DNA from: CAYPTY01 sp965659005
GTDB lineage: Bacteria > Bacteroidota > Rhodothermia > Balneolales > Balneolaceae
Assembly (NCBI GenBank): GCA_965659005.1
Contig: CBFHVG010000076.1
Span: 1 to 21,324 of the forward strand
Reading direction: 5' to 3'
DNA: 21,324 nucleotides
Part shown: positions 8,208 to 15,228 of the stretch, piece by piece
Layout: each line of letters begins with the position of its first letter
Position numbering within the stretch: the stretch's first letter is position 1
Made by a program: the position numbers and the translations under genes
The notes under the pieces: model-generated
Databases searched by the model: none
Told to the model about the DNA's origin: nothing
Seen by the model: only the letters and a program-made list of their open reading frames with translations

Positions 8208-9485
8208 ATGATCAAGGTTTTCTATACCATTATTTTATCACTGATTTTAATGGAATCAGTTGAAGCGCAAATGTCGCAGGTGCGTCAATTTGTTCGTGAG
8301 GGAAATTCTCTTCTTGATGATGGAAAATTTGACTTAGCAATTGTAAAACTCCAGAACGCTGATTCACTTTTGCCAAATCATCCAATTATTCTTCAGTTAC
8401 TTTCGGTGGCGGCAGCTCAGTCATCTAACCCGGGTCAAGCCTATAAATACTTAACATCTTTGGGATTAGTAAATGCCAGCATTGATGTATTAAAATTTGA
8501 TGTGTTTGATTCACTTAGAAAGTCAGAACAATTCAACGAGATTGAAAAGCAATTTTCTGAGATCAATGAGATAATAAGTTTAAGTGATACTGCATTTACA
8601 CTTGAAGATCGAATTCTTCACCCGGAAGGAATTGAGTTTGATCCTACTTCTAATACTTTTCTGATCAGCAGCATCCACAAAGGTAAAATTGTAAGGAAGA
8701 AAATTGGGGATAAGGAAGAAGATTTGATTACTGAAAACCTAATGGCTGCTAGTGGATTAAAAATTGATCAGAATAGAGGTTGGTTATGGGTTTCTACTGG
8801 AGCTATCGATGAATGGCAAGGATATACTGAAGAGGTGAGAGGCCAATCAAAAGTAGTGAAATTTGATCTTGAAAGCGGTGAGTTACTTGAGGAGTTTTAT
8901 GCTATCGATGAAGAGAGGCATTATTTTGGTGATTTGGTGCTCCGTCCAGGTTCTGATCATGTTTATGTATCAGATAGTCGACAGGATGCTCTTTTTATGA
9001 TTGATCCGGATAACGAGCGTTTGAATCTGGTCAAGGAATTTGATGATTTTGTAAGTTTTCAAGGCCTCAGTTTTTCTGATGATGGCAATACACTTTTCCT
9101 GGCAGACTACAGACAAGGACTTTTCAGTATGGATATGGAAACGTGGGATATCAAGCCGATTAAAGCATTGCCTGAAATGAGTTTAAAGGGAATTGATGGT
9201 TTATACTATTTCAATAATTCAATAATTGCTATTCAAAATGGCGTAAGCCCAAAAAGAATAACCCAGATTTATCTGAATGAAGATCAATCTAAGATTGAAA
9301 GATTTAGATATCTGGAAAAAGCCAATCCAGTTCTGGATGAACCTACTTTAGGTGTTTTAGTAGGTAGTCAATTTTATTATGTTGCCAATAGCTCATGGCC
9401 AAGATATGATCAGGATGGAAATATTGGACCTGCAAATCTGCACCCGATTCCTGTGATTATGAAAATCGATCTCCAAGAAAATTAA
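8208..9485 (+). CDS. Secreted TPR plus SMP-30/gluconolactonase-like beta-propeller protein
   Basis: A 425-residue exported protein. Residues 1-20 form a signal peptide ending VEA before QMSQ. About residues 25-100 are helical and look like TPR units (REGNSLLDDGKFDLAIVKLQNADSLLPNHP is TPR-like). From about 130 to 425 there are repeated beta-blade signatures such as ILHPEGIEFDPTSNTFLISS, LKIDQNRGWLWVSTG and VYVSDSRQDALFMID, characteristic of SMP-30/strictosidine-synthase-like six-bladed propellers. Whether it has lactonase or other hydrolase activity cannot be told from the sequence; it may only bind ligands. It begins 19 bases upstream of the M14 peptidase stop-start interval and is probably co-transcribed with it. 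The start ATG at 8208 places the signal peptide correctly; no ribosome binding site is evident. Confidence 0.8.
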   Translation: MIKVFYTIILSLILMESVEAQMSQVRQFVREGNSLLDDGKFDLAIVKLQNADSLLPNHPIILQLLSVAAAQSSNPGQAYKYLTSLGLVNASIDVLKFDVFDSLRKSEQFNEIEKQFSEINEIISLSDTAFTLEDRILHPEGIEFDPTSNTFLISSIHKGKIVRKKIGDKEEDLITENLMAASGLKIDQNRGWLWVSTGAIDEWQGYTEEVRGQSKVVKFDLESGELLEEFYAIDEERHYFGDLVLRPGSDHVYVSDSRQDALFMIDPDNERLNLVKEFDDFVSFQGLSFSDDGNTLFLADYRQGLFSMDMETWDIKPIKALPEMSLKGIDGLYYFNNSIIAIQNGVSPKRITQIYLNEDQSKIERFRYLEKANPVLDEPTLGVLVGSQFYYVANSSWPRYDQDGNIGPANLHPIPVIMKIDLQEN

Positions 9486-9504
9486 AGCTTAACTAACTCC
9501 GAAT

Positions 9505-12099
9505 ATGAGGTTAAAAAATAAACTGATAGCCCTTCTGCTGCTGGGCTTCTCACACACTCTATATGCCCAGAATGTAAACGACATCTTTCAGTTCGACCCT
9601 GAAATAACTTATAGCAATGTGCTGGAGTCGCCAGCTGAATTTCTGGGATACGAACTTGGTGATGAATACACACACCATTATCAGGTAGTCGCCTACTTTA
9701 AGTACTTGGCTGAAAATACTGATCGCATGATTGTCGAGACTTATGGTAAAACATATGAAGGTCGTGAACTTATTTACGCGACAATCACATCGTCTCAGAA
9801 TCATAATAATTTGGAATCGATTAGAGAACATAATCTTGATTTAGCCAATCCCGAAAGTAGTACTGATATTGAAGATCACCCGATTGTGGTATGGCTGAGC
9901 TATAATGTACATGGAAATGAACCATCGAGTAGTGAATCAGCTATGCAAACAGCATATAGATTTGCAGCAGCTAATGATGAAGAGACTATAGACTTACTAA
10001 GAGAATCAGTCATCATCATTGATCCGATGATAAATCCTGATGGCAGAGATCGATATGTGACCTGGTATAAGAGTTCTCAAGCAAATATCCTCAATACCAA
10101 TGCCGCAGACCTGGAACATGATGAGATCTGGCCAGGTGGCAGAACCAATCATTACTGGTTCGATCTGAATAGAGACTGGGTCTGGTTAGTTCATCCTGAA
10201 TCTCAGGGTAGAATTAAAGCATATCAAAGATGGCTACCGCAAGTTCATCTCGATTTACATGAACAAGGATTCAATGCCAACTATTTCACAATGCCGGGTA
10301 CAACCCCAAGAAATCTTGAATTACCTGATTCTTATGAAGCTTGGTCTGACAAATTTGGGCGGGGAGCAATAGAGGCATTTGATGAGGCAAAAGTAGACTA
10401 CGCTACCAGAGAAGCCTTTGATTTCTTTTATCCTGGTTATGGGTCTTCTTACCCAAGTGTGATGGGAGCTATTGGTATGCTTGCCGAGCAAGGAGGTCAT
10501 TCAAGAGGAGGTCGTGCAGTTGAAACTGAAGACGGATACATCCTTACTCTTCGTCAGCGTGTTTTCGATCATTACTCAAACTCTGTATCCATTGTTAAGA
10601 CTGCAGTGACAAACAGAGAAGGCCTGCTAAACTATTATAAAGAGGCATTTGAGCCAAAATCTAAGAAAGGGGATGAGACCGCTTATTTCCTTCCAAATAA
10701 TCCAAATGACTACACTTATGATGTAATCAATATGCTTATGAAGCATAACGTGGAAATTGAACAGCTGGAATCAGATGCCACACTAAGGGCTTATGATTAC
10801 AAAACGGGCAATGTATCTCAGCGCAGATTTTCAGCAGGTGATTTCATGATCAGAGCTACCCAGCCAAAACATCTGTTCGTTAACACTTTATTTAAGAGAA
10901 ATCTGGATATTGAAGATTCAGTAATGTACGATATGTCTACATGGTCAGTTCCACAGGCATTTAATCTTGATGCAGCCTGGACCAACAGTAAACTGAATGT
11001 CAAAAGCCGACTTGTTACGGATGATATGCTTGCTCCATCCGGTGTTAGCAATGCTGAAGCTGATTATGCTTTTGTAATAGACTGGACACAGAAAAATGCG
11101 CCCAAGGCTCTTTCTCACCTGTGGAATAAAGGATATAAAGTAAGAACAGCAGGTCGAACCTTCACAACAATGGGTAAAACCTATTCAGCAGGTACCTTGA
11201 TTGTTCTTTTGGGTAGAAATCGTGATAAAATTGATCAGGCAACAAATGACATGAAAGAAGTTGCTCAGTCAGCAGGGGTTCTTATACAAGGGCTCGATAC
11301 CGGGCGTATGGATGATGGAATGGATTTAGGATCCAGAAGCAGTAATGTCTTACAACAACCTAAAGTTGCAATGATGGTTGACAGACCATTCAATTCCTAT
11401 ACTGCAGGTCAACTGTGGTTTCTATTTGATCGCTGGACTGAATTTGGTATTTCCAGAATCAGAACCGGTTCTCTCTCATCCATAGATTTAAACGAATATG
11501 ATGTTCTGTTAATGCCAGGTGCAAACGGATTAAACTCGGCTTTGAGTAAAAGTACTCAAGAAGAAATTGAAAATTGGGTAAGAGCAGGTGGTACATTAAT
11601 AGCTACTGAAGGTGCCGCGGATTTCTTTACCAAAGATCGAAATGGGCTAACAGATATTGAACTCGTTGAAGATGAAGAAAATGAGGACTCAGAAGAATTA
11701 GATACTGATGCTTATACTCGTTTTGAAGCACTTGAAGACACTTCAGGACTCAGAAGAATACCAGGTTCATCATTTAATGCCATACTGGATAATTCACACC
11801 CACTCGCCTTTGGTATGCCTGATGAAATGTATTCACTGAAATTTAGAACAACAGCTTTTAAACCCAGCAGTGATTACAGAGTAGTTGGTTATTATCACAA
11901 AGATGCCTCAAAAGTTCTGGCATCCGGGTATGCTTCAGATGAAAACAAAACCAAAGCAGCAGGTAATGCTTTTATTGCGCATCAAAGTGTGGGATCGGGA
12001 AATGTTGTACTCATTCTAGATAATACACAGTACAGAATGTTTTGGGTCGGCCCGGCGAGATTAGTACAAAATGCTGTGATGCTGGTACCGAGTTTTTAA
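9505..12099 (+). CDS. Secreted M14 zinc carboxypeptidase-like protein with C-terminal GATase1-like domain
   Basis: An 864-residue exported peptidase with a signal peptide at about 1-21 (cleaved after LYA). The M14 domain spans about 50-370. H136 and E139 in NVHGNEP are the first zinc ligands. NPDGRDRY (177-184) and DLNRDW (220-225) contribute the substrate-binding Asn/Arg region. VHLDLHEQG (247-255) carries the remaining His ligand (H248 or H252), and E328 in GMLAEQGGH is the probable catalytic Glu. Residues about 600-860 resemble a class I glutamine-amidotransferase/DJ-1-like fold (LLMPGANGL...WVRAGGTLIATEGAADFF), with an acidic insert near 720-740. This two-part layout is common in large Bacteroidota M14 proteins. 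The substrate is unknown; extracellular peptide turnover is likely. A terminator follows the gene. Confidence 0.88.
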   Translation: MRLKNKLIALLLLGFSHTLYAQNVNDIFQFDPEITYSNVLESPAEFLGYELGDEYTHHYQVVAYFKYLAENTDRMIVETYGKTYEGRELIYATITSSQNHNNLESIREHNLDLANPESSTDIEDHPIVVWLSYNVHGNEPSSSESAMQTAYRFAAANDEETIDLLRESVIIIDPMINPDGRDRYVTWYKSSQANILNTNAADLEHDEIWPGGRTNHYWFDLNRDWVWLVHPESQGRIKAYQRWLPQVHLDLHEQGFNANYFTMPGTTPRNLELPDSYEAWSDKFGRGAIEAFDEAKVDYATREAFDFFYPGYGSSYPSVMGAIGMLAEQGGHSRGGRAVETEDGYILTLRQRVFDHYSNSVSIVKTAVTNREGLLNYYKEAFEPKSKKGDETAYFLPNNPNDYTYDVINMLMKHNVEIEQLESDATLRAYDYKTGNVSQRRFSAGDFMIRATQPKHLFVNTLFKRNLDIEDSVMYDMSTWSVPQAFNLDAAWTNSKLNVKSRLVTDDMLAPSGVSNAEADYAFVIDWTQKNAPKALSHLWNKGYKVRTAGRTFTTMGKTYSAGTLIVLLGRNRDKIDQATNDMKEVAQSAGVLIQGLDTGRMDDGMDLGSRSSNVLQQPKVAMMVDRPFNSYTAGQLWFLFDRWTEFGISRIRTGSLSSIDLNEYDVLLMPGANGLNSALSKSTQEEIENWVRAGGTLIATEGAADFFTKDRNGLTDIELVEDEENEDSEELDTDAYTRFEALEDTSGLRRIPGSSFNAILDNSHPLAFGMPDEMYSLKFRTTAFKPSSDYRVVGYYHKDASKVLASGYASDENKTKAAGNAFIAHQSVGSGNVVLILDNTQYRMFWVGPARLVQNAVMLVPSF

Positions 12100-12119
12100 C
12101 ACCGGATTCAATTCTTTTT

Positions 12120-12152
12120 AAAGCCTTTTCTGTTTTCAGTAAAGGCTTTTTT
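12120..12152 (+). terminator. Rho-independent terminator after the M14 peptidase gene
   Basis: A perfect 9-bp inverted repeat, AAAGCCTTT (12120-12128) and AAAGGCTTT (12141-12149), with a 12-base loop leads into a T-run (12147-12152). It lies 20 bases after the M14 stop and just beyond the stop of the convergent PepSY gene at 12151. On the minus strand the hairpin is followed by only a weak T-rich stretch, so it mainly serves the plus strand. Confidence 0.85.
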
Positions 12153-12702
12153 AATTCTGAGTTTCTTTCTCAATTAATAGCTGTTCACGCCATTTTTTAT
12201 TTCTGTATTTGTGAAGCTTAGGCAGGAAGTAAAGGTACATTCCGGATATCCACAATATGAGTACAATAATAGCTGAAGGAAGGAAAATCCAGTATTTGAC
12301 TGGGTCTGCAAACCAGGATCCATCGTGAATACTTTCGATAATATCTGATCTTCTGTATTCAACTTGAATTATTGCACCACTCTCTGTGTCGATCTGTATT
12401 TCCCAGTGATTTGCAGCCCTAACTTTAGCGATGCCTTTATCAGGCCGAATATCAATTCGATCAATATCATCCCATGATTCAATTTCTGCTTCATCTACTG
12501 ACTGTGAAATTGAAAGGAGACTGTCTAAGCTCAGAACAAGAGTAGAAGGAGTGCCTGTTCTGGTTTCAGGTTGTATCCAGGTTACATCCTTTTTAAGCTG
12601 AAGAACTATTCCAGATACAATGACTATCAGAAATGGTAAAGCAATAAGTACTGCTCCAATTCTGTGAACTTTACGGGAGCCTCTTTTCAGGTTCCATTTC
12701 AT
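12151..12702 (-). CDS. PepSY-associated TM protein
   Basis: A 183-residue inner-membrane protein with two strongly hydrophobic helices (about residues 16-35 and 135-160) flanking a periplasmic domain. The first helix is preceded by KVHRIGA. The PepSY-like segment (about 85-118) reads IDIRPDKGIAKVRAANHWEIQIDTESG-like, and IHDGSWF (about 125-131) precedes the second helix. This pattern fits the PepSY-TM family, found in ferric-reductase-like or siderophore-related membrane proteins; it is a short form with only two helices. The role is unknown. It lies 101 bases downstream of the amidohydrolase gene on the same strand and may share its transcript; no terminator is visible between them. Confidence 0.75.
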   Translation of the reverse strand: MKWNLKRGSRKVHRIGAVLIALPFLIVIVSGIVLQLKKDVTWIQPETRTGTPSTLVLSLDSLLSISQSVDEAEIESWDDIDRIDIRPDKGIAKVRAANHWEIQIDTESGAIIQVEYRRSDIIESIHDGSWFADPVKYWIFLPSAIIVLILWISGMYLYFLPKLHKYRNKKWREQLLIEKETQN

Positions 12703-12803
12703 TCTATAATCTCTGAATATTTAATTCTGCTGATCCTTATCTGGAATTATTTGGATTGCTCATAAAACGAAACCTGAGTCAATCTTTAGTTTAATATCAA
12801 TAA

Positions 12804-14390
12804 TTAGTAATCAGAACCCGGTTGTTTGATTTCAAAGCCTTCAGCTTCTTTTGCTGCTTTAACCATTTCTTCAACATCCCTAAGAAGTTGTTGAGCATCG
12901 AAAACTATTCCATCCTTTATAGTGTATTTGATACCACCAACTCTTTGAGGAATATTATCCTCACTTACTCGAATTGCCCCGGTACCATATAGTACTTTCA
13001 AATTCTTTTGTGGGTTTTCATCAACGATTACCAGATCAGCAAGTTTTCCAATTTCAATAGTGCCCAGTTCATTATCAACGCCAAGTACTTTAGCTGCTTC
13101 CAGAGAAGCTGATCGGAATATTTCTAGAGGATGGAAGCCGGCTTCGCGTAAGAGCTCCATTTCCTGTATATAGGCAAATCCATAAAGCTTGTAGATGTAA
13201 CCTGCATCAGATCCCAGAGTTACTAATCCGCCTTTGTTTTTGTATTCGTTCACAAATTGCATCCATAAGCGATAGTTGTTCTTCCATGCCACTTCCTGTT
13301 CTGTACCCCAGTCGAACCAGTAAGAGCCGTGAGAGATGCGATTTGGTGCATAAAATCGCCAAAGTGAAGGCAGGGTATATTGTTCGTGCCAGTCAGCACG
13401 ACGTTGAGCCATCAGATCTCTGGATGCTTCATAAATTGTGAAGGTCGGATTTAATTCAAAATTAAGAGAGAGGAGCTCATCCATTACTGAGTTCCACTTT
13501 TCGGAGCCGGGTTTTGCTGCCATTTCCCAAAGGCGACCAGCTTCCTCAAATCGGTGTTGCTCATTGCTGTAATTGTAATCAAGTGGGTAATCCTGTATTA
13601 CTTTGTCTGTGAAAAGGGCTTCAGGTAATCCATACCAATGAGTCATTCCTTTTAAACCTAACCTTGCTGATCCTAAAACATTGTTGTAAACAACTCTAGT
13701 CTGAGCATGATGCGCCATAGAACCCAGACCTTGCTTATTAGCTTCATCAAGTGCAGCTGAGTATACCTCAGGGTTAGCTCCAAAGAATTTGATACCGTCA
13801 CCACCTTTTTTCTTCAGGTCCTGAACCCACTTTCTAGCTTGATCACCTGTTGTAATTGGGCCATTTGATCCATTGCCAAAGCCTACATAGGCAAAAACTC
13901 TAGGTGCAGTAATTTCATTTTTCTCTGAACGATCCTTGTGTCTTAATGTCCAGTCAATTCCATTAAAAGAACCTGGTTCGCGGATTGTTGTAATCCCATG
14001 GGCTAACCAAAGCTTATAAACATATTCAGGAGTTGTTCCTTGTGCGCCACCACCTGTATGAGCATGCATATCGATGAATCCAGGCAATACGTACATGCCT
14101 TCTGCCTCTATAACTTTATCATCTGGCCCGGCTTTAGGTCTTCTGTTTTCATTAATTGGTAATCCCGGATAACCAACATTAGCTATTCGAGCAATACGAT
14201 TACCCTCAATCACAATATCTACAGGTCCCATAGAAGGGGAGCCAGAACCATCAATTAGGTTTACACCTCTGATGATAAGCCTGTCGTAAGGCCCTTCGCC
14301 TTCAGACCGGTCAGGAGCATTGGCCATTTGAGCAATTGCAGTTGAAAATAAGAGTAAAGTAAGAGCAAAAAGAGCAGTAAGACGTTTCAT
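12804..14390 (-). CDS. Secreted metal-dependent amidohydrolase
   Basis: Amidohydrolase-superfamily protein of 528 residues from the chosen ATG at 14390, which gives a clean signal peptide (MKRLTALFALTLLLFSTAIAQ). An in-frame ATG at 14444 would place 18 unlikely residues before it. The barrel carries FIDMHAHTGGG (H109 and H111), a lysine in DGIKFFG (K201, a candidate for carbamylation), histidines in SMAHHAQ (227/228) and MTHWYG (251), and D395 in LGSDAG. A C-terminal composite sandwich reads LADLVIVDENP. Related enzymes hydrolyse cyclic amides, dipeptides (prolidase-like) or hydantoins; the substrate cannot be assigned. It follows the methyltransferase gene by 69 bases on the same strand. With the secreted M14 peptidase nearby it could take part in peptide degradation (inference). 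Confidence 0.87.
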   Translation of the reverse strand: MKRLTALFALTLLLFSTAIAQMANAPDRSEGEGPYDRLIIRGVNLIDGSGSPSMGPVDIVIEGNRIARIANVGYPGLPINENRRPKAGPDDKVIEAEGMYVLPGFIDMHAHTGGGAQGTTPEYVYKLWLAHGITTIREPGSFNGIDWTLRHKDRSEKNEITAPRVFAYVGFGNGSNGPITTGDQARKWVQDLKKKGGDGIKFFGANPEVYSAALDEANKQGLGSMAHHAQTRVVYNNVLGSARLGLKGMTHWYGLPEALFTDKVIQDYPLDYNYSNEQHRFEEAGRLWEMAAKPGSEKWNSVMDELLSLNFELNPTFTIYEASRDLMAQRRADWHEQYTLPSLWRFYAPNRISHGSYWFDWGTEQEVAWKNNYRLWMQFVNEYKNKGGLVTLGSDAGYIYKLYGFAYIQEMELLREAGFHPLEIFRSASLEAAKVLGVDNELGTIEIGKLADLVIVDENPQKNLKVLYGTGAIRVSEDNIPQRVGGIKYTIKDGIVFDAQQLLRDVEEMVKAAKEAEGFEIKQPGSDY

Positions 14391-14459
14391 AAGTGTATGC
14401 CTATTCAAATTAAGTCTGAGAAAGTAGTAAAAGTCGACCATCAAAGCAGTAAAAAACTG

Positions 14460-14912
14460 TTATAGCAGGAGAGTGCCTTCATGTTTAAGTAACCATTTCT
14501 TTCTCTCAAGACCACCGGAGTAACCCGTAAGGTGATTGTTTGAAGCTATTACTCTATGACATGGAATAATGATTGGGATTGGATTTGAACCATTTGCTCT
14601 TCCCACAGCTCTCATAAGATTGGCATCACCAAGTTTTTTTGCTATAGCACCATAACTTGTAGTTGATCCGAATGGAATATGTATGACTTCATTCCAAACA
14701 CTAAGCTCAAAGTCAGTTCCTTTTGGTTTAATTGGAAGGTCGAAGGATGAGAGCTGCCCGTTAAAGTAAGCTGAAAGTTGTTCCTTAATAGCACTTTCAA
14801 GTTGCGAACCTGATTCTGTTTCATTGACATGAGAATCAGAAAATGAAAGTCTATTAATATTCTCATCTGCAATTTCAATAATCAGCTTGCCTATTGGACT
14901 GTTGTAAATCAT
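14460..14912 (-). CDS. ogt: Methylated-DNA--protein-cysteine S-methyltransferase
   Basis: Suicide DNA-repair enzyme that moves the alkyl group from O6-methylguanine (and O4-methylthymine) to its own cysteine. The active-site motif IPCHRVI is present, with the acceptor cysteine at residue 118 from the chosen start. It is followed by the GYSGGLERKKWLLKHEG tail. The DNA-binding helix RAVGRANGSNP carries the arginine finger (R105). SVWNEVIHIPFGSTTSYGAIA is the usual winged-helix entry. The ATG at 14912 (MIYNSPIG) gives 150 residues; a TTG eight codons upstream (14936) is an alternative. The N-terminal ribonuclease-H-like domain is short but normal for Ogt. No Ada regulatory domain is present. Expression signals are not evident. 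Confidence 0.93.
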   Translation of the reverse strand: MIYNSPIGKLIIEIADENINRLSFSDSHVNETESGSQLESAIKEQLSAYFNGQLSSFDLPIKPKGTDFELSVWNEVIHIPFGSTTSYGAIAKKLGDANLMRAVGRANGSNPIPIIIPCHRVIASNNHLTGYSGGLERKKWLLKHEGTLLL

Positions 14913-15086
14913 TTGATGAAAATAATTTGCGCACAAATTGACTAAAAGTGATGTGCAGTTCTGAAATGAGAATAACTACCAAAGATAGGTTTAAACACTA
15001 ATAGGGCACTTCTATGTTCAGTGAATTCTTAGATTTATGGACAAAAAATTAATAACAGGAAATTTTTTTAAATAAAAATGTAACAA
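14913..15086. other. Intergenic AT-rich stretch upstream of the candidate small RNA
   Basis: The whole gap between the ogt ATG and the TonB receptor stop is about 316 bases. Its left half holds no ORF of note. It includes an A/T tract around 15062-15090 that could hold a promoter for the structured element to the right. A TAGGTTTA sequence at 14986-14993 differs by one base from the Bacteroidota -7 box TAnnTTTG, but no matching -33 TTG was found. The promoter of the minus-strand ogt gene must also lie here; I cannot place it. Confidence 0.4.
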
Positions 15087-15224
15087 AATAAGAGATATGC
15101 ACTCTTTGATTTGTGACGCGGGTACAACAGTCTTTGTTAGTTAACTCGTCACGAGTATAATATCTCAAATTATATGCTGAAACCTAAAGCAAGACCCTGA
15201 AGATGATCTCTTCAGGGTTTTTTT
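15087..15224 (+). ncRNA. Candidate structured small RNA, family not recognised
   Basis: No protein is encoded here, yet the strand can form a long interrupted hairpin. GAGATAT (15092-15098) pairs with ATATCTC (15160-15166), ACTC (15101-15104) with GAGT (15153-15156), and GTGACG (15113-15118) with CGTCAC (15147-15152). All are in correct nested order. There is a small AACA/TGTT apical helix (15126-15129 with 15135-15138) and an asymmetric bulge at 15105-15112. The element is followed by an intrinsic terminator whose T-run is on the plus strand, while both flanking genes are on the minus strand. A long rod with a bulge recalls 6S RNA, but it is too short and unsupported to call so. A TATAAT at 15156-15161 could instead be a promoter for a shorter (about 57-base) transcript. 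Confidence 0.4.
15194..15224 (+). terminator. Strong rho-independent terminator in the TonB-ogt gap
   Basis: ACCCTGAAG (15194-15202) and CTTCAGGGT (15210-15218) form a perfect 9-bp stem with a 7-base loop, followed by seven T residues (15218-15224) on the plus strand. Read on the minus strand the hairpin is followed by CTTGCTTTAG, a poor T-run, though it lies just downstream of the TonB receptor stop and may stop that transcript too. No plus-strand protein gene lies upstream to account for the plus-strand polarity. Confidence 0.85.
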
Positions 15225-15228
15225 ATGT

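Noticed and set aside
14391..14444. Longer N-terminus for the amidohydrolase starting at 14444
   Set aside because: It would put 18 residues before an otherwise ideal signal peptide, so the ATG at 14390 is preferred.
15174..15200. Eight-codon ORF ending inside the terminator stem, like an attenuator leader peptide
   Set aside because: There is no downstream plus-strand gene to attenuate, and the codons show no amino-acid bias.
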